A stretch of 64,000 nucleotides of DNA from Alphaproteobacteria bacterium. GTDB taxonomy: Bacteria; Pseudomonadota; Alphaproteobacteria; Rhizobiales; Rhizobiaceae. Where the stretch lies: the NCBI GenBank assembly GCA_024742485.1, contig JANSYK010000003.1, positions 868,001 through 932,000 on the forward strand. The letters are read 5' to 3'. Under the pieces are notes generated by a model. It was not told the DNA's origin, searched no databases, and saw only the letters and a program-made list of their open reading frames with translations. The position numbers and the translations under genes are program-made. Positions 47,101 to 54,461 of the stretch are shown one piece after another; position 1 is the stretch's first letter, and every line of letters begins with the position of its first letter.

Positions 47101-47407
47101 GGAGTATTTTTCGGTGCCAGAGCCCCCGGATTTCGTCAACTACCCGTTCAGTCTTGAACTTGAGAAATCGGGTCGGACGATCCAAGTCTCCGCCGAGGAG
47201 AGTGCGACCGATGCGCTGGAGGCCGTCGGATTGCCGGTCATCGTCAAATGCACCGACGGGCTGTGCGGTGTGTGTGCAGCCAGTTACAGTTCCGGCGAAG
47301 TCGAACACCGAGACTATGTGCTTTCGGCGAAGGAACGGGAATCCAAAATTATCCTGTGTTGCTCGCGGGCCAGTGAACCGGACGGCGTTATCAAGATCGA
47401 TCTGTGA
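44180..47407 (+). CDS. self-sufficient reductive dehalogenase: RdhA with fused phthalate-dioxygenase-reductase module (BhbA-type)
   Basis: 1075 residues, predicted cytosolic. Residues 1-330 and 340-560 are two related modules (VHMGPFPLETL against FHMGAHPFETI; VNPYVGSRFGLAAITTTLE against LNPFLGPRLKSGVVTTSM), as in the B12-binding fold of catabolic RdhA. Two [4Fe-4S] motifs follow: Cys562/565/568/572 and Cys598/611/614/618. From about 765 there is an FMN/NAD(P)H reductase (RQYS at 808-811, GGIGVTP 872-878, YTCGSDRYM) and a C-terminal [2Fe-2S] ferredoxin (Cys1024/1029/1032/1060). No Tat signal or membrane anchor gene, unlike respiratory RdhA. Known relatives (BhbA of Comamonas; NpRdhA of Nitratireductor, which lacks the fusion) remove ortho-halogens from hydroxybenzoates aerobically using cobalamin. 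Start 44180 has AGGA upstream. Confidence 0.92.
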   Translation: MKMFSYKNRPVHMGPFPLETLSRSKDPVDLQAIEPMTPLTCDHQPAESLAHAMARFLGMMDTVRDGKIVHGEAEIPQNPARRAEHLKAAGYYFDASMVGIAKLEKDHFLASPFRNPMIDDIKEELERGQPKSFASGIDAIYADVLESARIKLGPVDHHTHAIVFLVEYARDPKSDEPGTDWFHNTQADRAALLTSNVSAVLASYIRMLGHEARSHTATTSDVDLKRLGVSAGLCGVEEVDGAQTLVNPYVGSRFGLAAITTTLELEPDLPLGPNAGRSGWQSHGPSWWLGKGTARRAATATPYVDREFHMGAHPFETIKRRDTPTTMIDEERVPRFPKRSDFFARALFGDMGKNVQEAAKGGMYVMKSPIGACARRALGALLLLQFGEARGPVSPSTADPARNAKNLKAASYYLSADAVGLSRVPEWAYYSHDAGGNPMEAYHTNGVSLLLDQGHETMEGASGDDWISVAQSMRAYLRFSLLGGVIGEQIRRLGYSARVHSVVDGDVLQPPLLLLSGLGEVSRIGEVILNPFLGPRLKSGVVTTSMPMEHDRPIDFGLQNFCNNCNKCARECPSGAITAGPKLMYNGYEIWKSDAEKCARYRLTNTAGGMCGRCMKTCPWNLEGLFTDEAFRWMAINAPASAKTLARLDDTLGRGQINPVKAWWWDIELDTAQGRYVQAEATNRRGLSRELDLKYEDQTLAVYPADVMPPPLPFIHPLNREEGIERYRAMLTPEEYRERIAAGDVVDLAPQPKPLEGPPPVFPVIVSKREDLADDVVRFELTAEDGKTLPPFEAGAHIDVVIAPEYQRQYSLAGDPADQSKYVLGVLKEAEGRGGSLLMYRIFKEGRRIFVSEPRNHFPVDEEASFSVLMAGGIGVTPLMTMAHRLHALKKDFVFHYSAKSEEQCGFAEELKAVPWSDKVFFHYSAAGTRANLSELIPTHRKGFKLYTCGSDRYMDGVFDMAQQKEWPEESLSKEYFSVPEPPDFVNYPFSLELEKSGRTIQVSAEESATDALEAVGLPVIVKCTDGLCGVCAASYSSGEVEHRDYVLSAKERESKIILCCSRASEPDGVIKIDL

Positions 47408-47444
47408 CCGCCAAACCAGGCCAGGAAATTGCCACTGGCTGATC

Positions 47445-47467
47445 CGAACGTCATTTGCTAACGTTCG
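47445..47467. promoter_or_regulatory. 7-bp inverted repeat before the Anbu operon
   Basis: CGAACGT (47445-47451) is inverted as ACGTTCG (47461-47467) with a nine-base spacer, in the 100-base gap between the dehalogenase stop and the ATP-grasp start. The symmetry and AT-rich spacer suggest a regulator site for the Anbu operon; as a terminator it lacks a T-run. Confidence 0.4.
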
Positions 47468-47507
47468 TATCGAGAGTGTTTGGCGTGCGAGCAGATAAAG
47501 GGTGAAT

Positions 47508-48914
47508 GTGCCGTTTAACGAAATGGAAGACACATCCGGATCGCGGGAACCGTATCGTCGCATCGCGGACTGGATCAACAAAACCGGCACCGAACTCCTG
47601 GGCCAGCGCCGCGAAGAGGCCGAGGCCATTTTTCGCAAAATCGGAATTACCTTTGCCGTTTACGGCGAGGGTGGCGATCCCGAAAGACTGATCCCGTTTG
47701 ATCTGATACCGCGGGCGTTTTCCGGCCAGGAGTGGTCCGTTCTGGACAAGGGAATTCGCCAGCGCGCACGCGCCCTGAATGCGTTTTTGTACGACATCTA
47801 CCACCGCGGTGAAATCATCAAGGCCGGAGTCATTCCAGCCGATCTGGTGTACCGCAATTCGGCCTACCTGCCACAGATGGTCGGCTTCGAACCGCCCGGG
47901 AGGGTTTACAGCCATATCGTCGGCATCGACATCGTCAGAACCGGTCCGGACAGTTTTCAGGTCCTGGAAGACAATTGCCGTACACCATCCGGTGTCAGCT
48001 ATATGCTGGAGAACCGCGAAATCATGGCGCGGATGTTCCCGGAGATCTTTTCCGGCGGTCCGATCAAACCGGTAGACGATTATCCCGACGAATTGCACAG
48101 AACTCTCAAGGAACTGGCACCGGCGGGTTGCACCGGCGAAGCAGCAGTCGTTGTGCTGACGCCCGGCGCCTTCAATTCGGCCTATTACGAACATTCCTTC
48201 CTGGCCGATCTGATGGGCGTGGAACTGGTCGAGCCGCAGGATCTGTTCGTCGAAGACGCCAAGGTCTGGATGCGGACGACACGCGGCCCGACGCAGGTTG
48301 ATGTCATCTACCGGCGCATCGATGATGACTATATCGATCCGTTGACATTTCGGCCGGAGAGCATGCTCGGAATTCCGGGGCTTTTCGATGCTTACCGGGC
48401 AGGGACCGTCAATATCTGTTCCGCACCGGGCGCCGGGGTTGCCGATGACAAGGCCATTTACATCTACGTGCCTGAAATGATCCGCTTTTATCTTGGCGAG
48501 GAACCGGTTCTTGAGAACATTCCGACTTATCAATGTGGCTTGCCGGATGAACGCCAATACGTGCTCGATAATCTGGCGGAACTGGTGGTCAAGGAGGTGC
48601 ACGGTTCCGGTGGCTACGGCATGTTGATCGGACCGAAGAGCAGCAAGGCGGAGATTTCCGCCTATCGCAAACGCATTATCGCCAATCCGGCCGATTTCAT
48701 TGCCCAGCCGACACTCGATCTATCAACCGCCCCAACCCTCGATGGAACCAAGCTGTGCGGGCGCCATGTGGATTTCCGACCGTTTTGCCTTGTTGGGAAG
48801 TCCATTCGACTTGTTCCCGGCGGGTTGACGCGGGTCGCGCTGACCGAGGGGTCGCTGGTGGTCAATTCGAGTCAGGGTGGCGGTGTGAAGGACACATGGG
48901 TTTTGCAGGAGTGA
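47508..48914 (+). CDS. circularly permuted type 2 ATP-grasp protein
   Basis: About 468 residues of the DUF404/DUF407-type family. Characteristic text: FDLIPRAFSGQEWSVLDKGIRQRARALNAFLYDIYH, VLEDNCRTPSGVSYMLENREIM, VYRRIDDDYIDPL, NAPGAGVADDKAIY-like (CSAPGAGVADDKAIYIYVPEMIRFYL), VVKEVHGSGGYGMLIGP. ATP-grasp enzymes ligate carboxylates to amines, and this family is proposed to make a peptide or peptide-like product handled by the linked Anbu protease. A GTG at 47508 after AAAGGG is used; GTG 47502 and ATG 47523 are alternatives. Five bases before the alpha-E gene. Confidence 0.9.
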   Translation: MPFNEMEDTSGSREPYRRIADWINKTGTELLGQRREEAEAIFRKIGITFAVYGEGGDPERLIPFDLIPRAFSGQEWSVLDKGIRQRARALNAFLYDIYHRGEIIKAGVIPADLVYRNSAYLPQMVGFEPPGRVYSHIVGIDIVRTGPDSFQVLEDNCRTPSGVSYMLENREIMARMFPEIFSGGPIKPVDDYPDELHRTLKELAPAGCTGEAAVVVLTPGAFNSAYYEHSFLADLMGVELVEPQDLFVEDAKVWMRTTRGPTQVDVIYRRIDDDYIDPLTFRPESMLGIPGLFDAYRAGTVNICSAPGAGVADDKAIYIYVPEMIRFYLGEEPVLENIPTYQCGLPDERQYVLDNLAELVVKEVHGSGGYGMLIGPKSSKAEISAYRKRIIANPADFIAQPTLDLSTAPTLDGTKLCGRHVDFRPFCLVGKSIRLVPGGLTRVALTEGSLVVNSSQGGGVKDTWVLQE

Positions 48915-48918
48915 CCAC

Positions 48919-49842
48919 ATGCTGAGCCGCGCGGCTGCCAATCTGTTCTGGCTTGGGCGTTACATGGAACGCGCAGAGGCGACCGCACGAATGATATCCA
49001 TGGGGCAGCGTATGGCGATGCTGCCGGGCTCTCCATCACACTCCGAATGGGCGTCGGTGATGCAGGCAACCGGAGCAATCAATGACGGGGACGGTCCGGT
49101 TTCCGAGACGGATATTGTCACGAACCTGGTACTGGATACGACCAGCGCATCCTCCATACAGGCGTGCCTGTCCCGCGCCCGGGAAAACGGCCGGGCGGTC
49201 CGCACGGCCCTGACCCAGGAAATGTGGGAAAGCCTCAACGACGACTGGCGTTATCTGCAAGGCATGGACCCGACCACCGCCCGCCAGCAACTGAGCCGCA
49301 TCCTTGAATGGGTTCGCAACCGGGCCGCGGTTTTCAGGGGTGCCGTCGAGACGGCCATGTTGCGCAAAGACGGATACTACTTTCTCCGGCTCGGAGGAAG
49401 CATTGAGCGGGCCGACATGACGCTGCGCCTGCTGAATGTCAAATACTTCCTCCTGTTGCCGGAAACGGAGGTTGTCGGTGGTGGCCGCGACCATCATCAA
49501 TGGATGACCATGCTGCATGCCGTATCCGGATTACGGGCCTATCATCACGACTATCTTGGCGATTATGCACCCTGGAACATCGCGGATTTCCTGCTTCTCA
49601 ATCAGGCATTTCCCCGGTCCGTCGCTTTCAGCTACACCCAGATCAATGCCTGCCTGGAAAAGCTGGAGAAAAGCCACGGTGGAAGCCATGCCTGTCAGGC
49701 CACGGCGCGCGGTGAATGCAACCTCCTCGAGCGCACGGACATCAATATTATCTTCAATGACGGACTGCACGAATATCTGAATGAGAAGATCGCCAAGACA
49801 GCGCGCATCAGCCGGGAGGTGTCCGATGCCTACTACTTCTAA
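48919..49842 (+). CDS. alpha-E domain-containing protein
   Basis: 307 residues, all-helical alpha-E (DUF403) family. It begins LSRAAANLFWLGRYMERAEATARMI, the family hallmark. It also contains FLRLGGSIERADMTLRLLNVKY and FLLLNQAFPRSVAFSYTQINACLEKL. Its partner is almost always the permuted ATP-grasp protein, with which it probably forms the synthetase. No enzymatic residues are established. Twelve bases from the transglutaminase gene. Confidence 0.93.
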   Translation: MLSRAAANLFWLGRYMERAEATARMISMGQRMAMLPGSPSHSEWASVMQATGAINDGDGPVSETDIVTNLVLDTTSASSIQACLSRARENGRAVRTALTQEMWESLNDDWRYLQGMDPTTARQQLSRILEWVRNRAAVFRGAVETAMLRKDGYYFLRLGGSIERADMTLRLLNVKYFLLLPETEVVGGGRDHHQWMTMLHAVSGLRAYHHDYLGDYAPWNIADFLLLNQAFPRSVAFSYTQINACLEKLEKSHGGSHACQATARGECNLLERTDINIIFNDGLHEYLNEKIAKTARISREVSDAYYF

Positions 49843-49854
49843 GGGTGGCGCGTG

Positions 49855-50664
49855 ATGCGGCTGAATGTGTCCCATCGTTCGACCTACAATTATGAGCCCG
49901 CTGCTGCGCGCGTGTCACTGCGATTGAAGCTGTTCCCGTCAGTGTATGATGGTCAGAACGTCGAAGCCTGGCGCGTGACCGTCAATGGCGATCCGGTGAA
50001 GCCGATCTATGTCTCCGGATATGGCGATGACGTCGCCCTGTGGAACTGCCACGATCCGATTGAAGCCGCTGTGGTGATGGCAGAAGGCACGGTCGTTACG
50101 TCGGACAGGGCCGGGGTCGTGCGCGACCTTCCGCGCAAGCCACCCGCAGCACTGTTTACGCGCAGCACGGATCTCACCTGTCCGAATGAGGCCATCGAAG
50201 GTCTGGCAAAAGAGAGCCAGACCAGCGATCTGCTGGAGACGGTTCACAGTCTTTCTCTTGCCGTCAAGGAGGCGGTGACCTACCGCACTAAGGTAACAAA
50301 CAGCGAAACCACCGCCGCCGAAGCGATGTCGGCCGGAGAGGGCGTGTGTCAGGATCACGCTCATGTCTTCATTTCTGCTTGCCGGACCATCGGCATTCCC
50401 GCGCGCTATGTGACCGGCTATCTGCAGGCGACCGATGACGAAGCAGCACTGCTCGAAACCCATGCCTGGGCGGAGGCGCATATCCGAAATTTCGGCTGGA
50501 TCGGGGTTGATCCGTCCAACGGCATTTCGCCGACAGAACATTACATACGCATTGCCTGTGGGCTGGACGCCGATGATGCGACTCCGATAAAAGGCCATGT
50601 GGTTGGCGGATCTGACATCTCGCTGACTGCGGAAGTTGCGGTGGCCGACAGCCAACAGCAATGA
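49855..50664 (+). CDS. transglutaminase-like protease/transferase of the Anbu cluster
   Basis: 269 residues. The bacterial transglutaminase-like N-terminal beta domain (MRLNVSHRSTYNYEPAAARVSLRLKLFP) precedes a papain-like core with Cys165 (GEGVCQDHAHVFISACR), His203 (THAWAEAHI) and Asp219 (GWIGVDPSNG). Such proteins cleave or transfer amide bonds and accompany ATP-grasp/alpha-E pairs. No signal peptide, so cytosolic. GTG at 49852 precedes the ATG; AAGGG lies nine bases upstream. Confidence 0.92.
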   Translation: MRLNVSHRSTYNYEPAAARVSLRLKLFPSVYDGQNVEAWRVTVNGDPVKPIYVSGYGDDVALWNCHDPIEAAVVMAEGTVVTSDRAGVVRDLPRKPPAALFTRSTDLTCPNEAIEGLAKESQTSDLLETVHSLSLAVKEAVTYRTKVTNSETTAAEAMSAGEGVCQDHAHVFISACRTIGIPARYVTGYLQATDDEAALLETHAWAEAHIRNFGWIGVDPSNGISPTEHYIRIACGLDADDATPIKGHVVGGSDISLTAEVAVADSQQQ

Positions 50665-50696
50665 CCCCAATGACACCGAGTTAAAGGCACTTCAGC

Positions 50697-51431
50697 GTGA
50701 CATATTGCGTTGCAATCAAGCTAGACGCCGGGTTGGTTCTGCTTTCCGATACCAGAACCAATGCCGGGCTGGACAATATCTCCCGCTACGGAAAAATGCA
50801 TTGCTGGGAGGTTCCCGGAGACCGGGCCTTTGCGCTTTTGACGGCTGGAAATCTGTCGATTACGCAGGGCGTCATTACCCGGCTCGAAAAACAGATCGAG
50901 ATGTCTTCGGTCGAGCCGGAAACGGAAACCATCCTCAATGCCGACAGCATGTTCCGCATTGCACAGATCGTCGGCGAAACCATGCGTGATGTTCAGGAGC
51001 GGCACCGCGATGGAATGGAGGCACAGGGTACCAGCTTCAGTTCCACCATCCTCGTGGGCGGCCAACGCAAGGGCGGTTCACTACGGTTGTTTCTGGTCTA
51101 TTCCGCCGGAAACTTCATAGAGGCGACAAAGGACACGCCGTTCTTTCAGATTGGCGAGCACAAATACGGCAAACCCATTCTGGATCGCGTGATCACGTCA
51201 GCCACGCCCCTCGAGAAAGCCAAACTGGCGGCCTGTGTGTCGATGGATTCAACCCTGCGCAGCAATCTTTCGGTTGGAATGCCGCTTGACCTGGCGATCC
51301 TGGAAACCGATCGTTTGCGTTTTTCCGAACGGCGCAGGATCGAACAGGATGATGGTGATTTCAACACCCTGTCGGAAGCCTGGTCCAAGGCACTGAATTC
51401 AGCATTTCACGATCTGCCTCATTTGCTGTGA
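50697..51431 (+). CDS. Anbu, proteasome-type Ntn-hydrolase
   Basis: 244 residues of the ancestral beta-subunit (Anbu) family. After removal of the initiator, Thr2 of (M)TYCVAIKLDAGLVLLSDTRTNAG is the expected N-terminal nucleophile, with the Asp17/Lys33-type residues in LLSDTRTNA and YGKMHCW. SSTILVGGQRKG and YGKPILDRV are family text. Structures of relatives show open-ring or helical assemblies rather than stacked rings. The start is GTG at 50697, which places Thr at position 2. Last gene of the four-gene cluster. Confidence 0.93.
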   Translation: MTYCVAIKLDAGLVLLSDTRTNAGLDNISRYGKMHCWEVPGDRAFALLTAGNLSITQGVITRLEKQIEMSSVEPETETILNADSMFRIAQIVGETMRDVQERHRDGMEAQGTSFSSTILVGGQRKGGSLRLFLVYSAGNFIEATKDTPFFQIGEHKYGKPILDRVITSATPLEKAKLAACVSMDSTLRSNLSVGMPLDLAILETDRLRFSERRRIEQDDGDFNTLSEAWSKALNSAFHDLPHLL

Positions 51432-51475
51432 ACGCTTGGCGCCGTGATGCCCAGAGCATCGAAGGGCACGTCTAC

Positions 51476-52108
51476 TCAAACCAAGAACTTTGAATAGTTC
51501 ACGCCGATGGCAATGAACACGGTTCCGGCGACGCCATTCAACATGCGTTGCATCGGGACGTTGAAATGGACGGCCTTCAGGCTCGACAGGAGCAGGACGA
51601 GGCCGCTGAACCAGATGGTGCTGAATCCCATATGAAGACCAACCAGAGTGAGCGCCAATGGCATGGCGTCGTCGCCGGGCGGGATGAGGTGAGGAAAAAC
51701 GGCGATATAGAAAATCAGAATCTTGGGATTGAGAGCGTTGGTAAAGAACCCGTCAGAAAAGGATATCCACAAGGAGTTCCGATGATTGCCGGAATGCGTC
51801 CGTCCTTCGTCCTTGATCTCGACGATGGCTGCATGAATCGCCTTGAAACCGATCCAGCACAGATAGGCCGCACCCAGAAATTTGACTGATGACAGCAACA
51901 GGTTCGACTTGGCCAGAAGCACAGAGACACCAAATATCGACATGGAGCCGTGAAGGCAAAAGGCGACAATGAACCCCGCTATGCTGGCGAATCCACACGC
52001 CTGTCCTGCAATCGGCACCGTTCGAATGATCAACAGGCCACTCGGACCCGGCGCCATCACCAGGAAACCTATGATTACGGCAAATCCGACTATGTGAGCA
52101 AAGTCCAT
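51476..52108 (-). CDS. LysE/RhtB-family exporter
   Basis: 210 residues, six hydrophobic segments. The N-terminus VGFAVIIGFLVMAPGPSGLLIIRTVPIAGQACG contains the PGP motif of LysE/RhtB exporters, and FTNALNPKILIFYIAVFPHLI is the second family motif. Exports amino acids or derivatives such as homoserine or threonine; specificity unknown. The start at 52108 (MDFAHIVGF) has GGGACC upstream. Convergent with the Anbu operon. Confidence 0.88.
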   Translation of the reverse strand: MDFAHIVGFAVIIGFLVMAPGPSGLLIIRTVPIAGQACGFASIAGFIVAFCLHGSMSIFGVSVLLAKSNLLLSSVKFLGAAYLCWIGFKAIHAAIVEIKDEGRTHSGNHRNSLWISFSDGFFTNALNPKILIFYIAVFPHLIPPGDDAMPLALTLVGLHMGFSTIWFSGLVLLLSSLKAVHFNVPMQRMLNGVAGTVFIAIGVNYSKFLV

Positions 52109-52425
52109 TGAGGTCCCTTGGCGCCAGATACGGTTGCGTCCGGATTGAGGCGCCAAGCCTCATGAATTTTCATTTTTGTGACATCACCCGGATGGGTGAT
52201 GTGAGCCGCGTTGAAATGCGTTTGAGTACACACAAGCCGGGGGCGAGACCTCCCGTCCGGCTTTGTGAGGCACATGATGGGTAGCGGCCTTGCAGGGACC
52301 TGCGATGTCGCCCGCGGCCCCAATGCACAAGAACTGCGGGCGTTTACATTCGCAGCGGACGGCCATGGTGAATGGCGGACATTAGTCCACCTTCGACCAT
52401 GTGCCGTCCGGGGTCCGCCGCCTGG
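52109..52425. other. 317-base region with three strong hairpins, no gene
   Basis: Perfect inverted repeats: TGAGGC/GCCTCA (52146-52162); ACATCACCC-GGAT-GGGTGATGT (52181-52202, nine pairs, four-base loop); and a long stem CACAAGCCGG/CCGGCTTTGTG (52231-52268) enclosing an inner stem. A GC-rich segment with GCAG-GGAC-CTGC follows near 52290. It lies between the end of tpa and the start of the LysE gene, both leftward. None has a T-run in the direction of transcription. A structured leader of the LysE gene or a small RNA is possible. Confidence 0.45.
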
Positions 52426-53808
52426 TCAGACCGTCGCGCGTCCCAGTGCGCCATCGATGGCCTCGACGATCTGGTCAAGGTCATCCTTGCGGCAAATCAG
52501 TGCCGGACTGAGGCAGAGCGTGTTGTTGTAGCCGTCAAGGCTACGGTTGGTTGCGCCGATCAAGACACCCTGCGACAGGCAATCGGCCACGATGGACTGC
52601 ACCAGATTTTCAGCCACCGGCTCCCGCGTCTCGCGATCCCGCACAAGCTCGGCGCCACAGAACAATCCCTTGCCACGCACATCCCCGACAATTGCATGTT
52701 TTTCCTTCAACCCATGCAGCCGGTCCATCAGATAGGCGCCCATCTGTGTCGTGTTGTCGAGCAGGTTTTCGTCTTCGATGATGCGCATGTTTTCAAGCGC
52801 GGCAGCGGGGCCCGCCGCACAACCACCAAAGGTCGAGATATCGCGAAAATAGCTCATGGGATCGGACGGATCACTCTTGAAGTGGTCAAACACCGCTTCA
52901 GTCGTGACCGTGCACGAGATGGCCGCGTAGCCGGAAGCCACGCCCTTGGCCATGGTGACGATATCCGGCTCGATGCCGTAGTGTTGGTAGCCAAACCATT
53001 TTCCGGTCCGCCCCACGCCGCAAACGACTTCGTCAATGTGAAGAAGGATATCGTATTTGCGGCAGATCTCCTGAACCGTTTCCCAATAGCCTTCAGGTGG
53101 CGTAATGACCCCGCCGCCGGCGGTAATCGGCTCCAGAACAATGGCGCCAACCGTATCGGGACCTTCGCGGAGAATGACCTCTTCGATCGCCTGCGCTGCC
53201 CTTGTGCCGTAATCTGCGCATTCGCCATATTGGGACCGGTATTCCAGGCAGTGAGGAACCTCGACGAATCCAGGCGTAAACGGACCATACTGGTCCTTTC
53301 GCTGATTCTGGCCGGTTGAACTCAGGGCCGTAATCGTGGTGCCGTGATAGTCGCGTTCGCGGTAGAGGATCTTGTGCTTCTTGCCACCATATCTGTTGTG
53401 GGCGATTTGCCGCACGATCTTGTAGGCCTTCTCATTGGCTTCGGAGCCCGAGTTCGAAAAATAGACCCGACTCATTCCCGGCATTTTCTCGATCAGCTTT
53501 TTGGCAAAGAGGGCCCCGGGAACGTTTCCGGCCGAATTGGCGAAGTAGTTCAGGCGCACCAGTTGATCGCGCACGGCATCGGCGATGCTTTCGCGTCCGT
53601 AACCGACATTGACGGTCCACACGCCACCGGACACGGCATCCAGATGTTCAACGCCTTTGGCATCCCAAACGCGCATGCCTTTGCCTTCGATAATGACCAG
53701 GGGATCGACGGTCTCATACTTCTTATGCTGGCTCAGATGGTGCCAGACATGAAGGCGATCGCTTTCTACGGCTTCACTGAAGTCGTTTACGCCAGGTGAC
53801 AGGTTCAT
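52426..53808 (-). CDS. tpa: taurine--pyruvate aminotransferase
   Basis: 460-residue class III PLP aminotransferase. It transfers the amino group of taurine to pyruvate, giving sulfoacetaldehyde and alanine. The N-terminus HVWHHLSQHKKYE and LDAVSGGVWTVNVGYGRESIADAVRDQLVRLNYFA match Tpa-type enzymes. FSNSGSEANEKAYKI binds PLP phosphate, LHIDEVVCGVGRTGKWFGY carries the Asp, and TMAKGVASGYAAIS the Schiff-base Lys. The start at 53808 follows GGGAGTTG. No xsc, tauABC or ald gene is adjacent, so taurine breakdown would be completed elsewhere, or the enzyme acts on another omega-amino compound. Confidence 0.82.
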   Translation of the reverse strand: MNLSPGVNDFSEAVESDRLHVWHHLSQHKKYETVDPLVIIEGKGMRVWDAKGVEHLDAVSGGVWTVNVGYGRESIADAVRDQLVRLNYFANSAGNVPGALFAKKLIEKMPGMSRVYFSNSGSEANEKAYKIVRQIAHNRYGGKKHKILYRERDYHGTTITALSSTGQNQRKDQYGPFTPGFVEVPHCLEYRSQYGECADYGTRAAQAIEEVILREGPDTVGAIVLEPITAGGGVITPPEGYWETVQEICRKYDILLHIDEVVCGVGRTGKWFGYQHYGIEPDIVTMAKGVASGYAAISCTVTTEAVFDHFKSDPSDPMSYFRDISTFGGCAAGPAAALENMRIIEDENLLDNTTQMGAYLMDRLHGLKEKHAIVGDVRGKGLFCGAELVRDRETREPVAENLVQSIVADCLSQGVLIGATNRSLDGYNNTLCLSPALICRKDDLDQIVEAIDGALGRATV

Positions 53809-53964
53809 TGCTTCAACTCCCAATGGCGCCGCTGCGCCGTAGCGCCGCAAGCTCGATTTCCAACCTTGATCTCATTTCCGTGGAAAGTCCCATGCATACC
53901 GACATGCAGATAGCCCCAGTTTTAGAGGCTCCATGACGCCAGTTGCAGAAAGGGTGGCACAGGG

Positions 53965-54273
53965 TCAGCCGCGCAGAAACTCGATCTCAATGAACGCACA
54001 TTCGAAATCATTGGCATTGATGACGTCGTGTTCGACGCCGAGTTCGCGAAAATACGGAACACCATTATTGAGCTGCGCGATTGACCTATTGCCGCCGCCA
54101 TTGTCAATTTCGAGCTGCCCATCGAACAACGGTACGACAACATAATCAAAGGCATGTCTGTGCCAGCCGGTATTGTCACCGCGATTGCCGAATTGCCACC
54201 TTGTCACCCGTGTTGTTTCGTTTTCGATAAGCACCGTGCCCTTGGCACGACCGGATCCGGCATCATCACACAT
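53965..54273 (-). CDS. small cupin-domain protein
   Basis: 102 residues forming a single cupin barrel: VTRWQFGNRGDNTGWHRHAFDYVVVPLFDGQLEI with the His-x-His metal motif, then a second motif around VPYFRELGVEHDVINANDFECAFIEIEF. No enzyme function can be read. Leftward, after tpa on the same strand with a 156-base gap, and divergent from the DUF2189 gene. Confidence 0.8.
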   Translation of the reverse strand: MCDDAGSGRAKGTVLIENETTRVTRWQFGNRGDNTGWHRHAFDYVVVPLFDGQLEIDNGGGNRSIAQLNNGVPYFRELGVEHDVINANDFECAFIEIEFLRG

Positions 54274-54461
54274 GGGGCAGCCTTTTTTGGTTGTTGCAGT
54301 AACTTGGGCACCAAGACGATAGCGCAGCGCCGGATTCTGACCAAACAGAATTCAGTCGTGGCCAATGATCTGGATCAATGCATGGATTTCGGGAATACTC
54401 CACTATGCGCAGTGGTCGCAGCGGTGACGCTGCGCTCACGATGTCTGGTTCGGAGGCCGGT

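Noticed and set aside
47445-47467. LexA box
   Set aside because: Alphaproteobacterial LexA sites are direct GTTC-N7-GTTC repeats; here the GAAC/GTTC elements are inverted with a different spacing.
47451-48602. 383-codon antisense frame over the ATP-grasp gene
   Set aside because: A shadow of the + strand gene; no recognisable motifs, and the ATP-grasp protein is diagnostic.
52181-52202. Intrinsic terminator
   Set aside because: The stem is strong, but no T-run follows on either strand and it lies upstream of the LysE gene.
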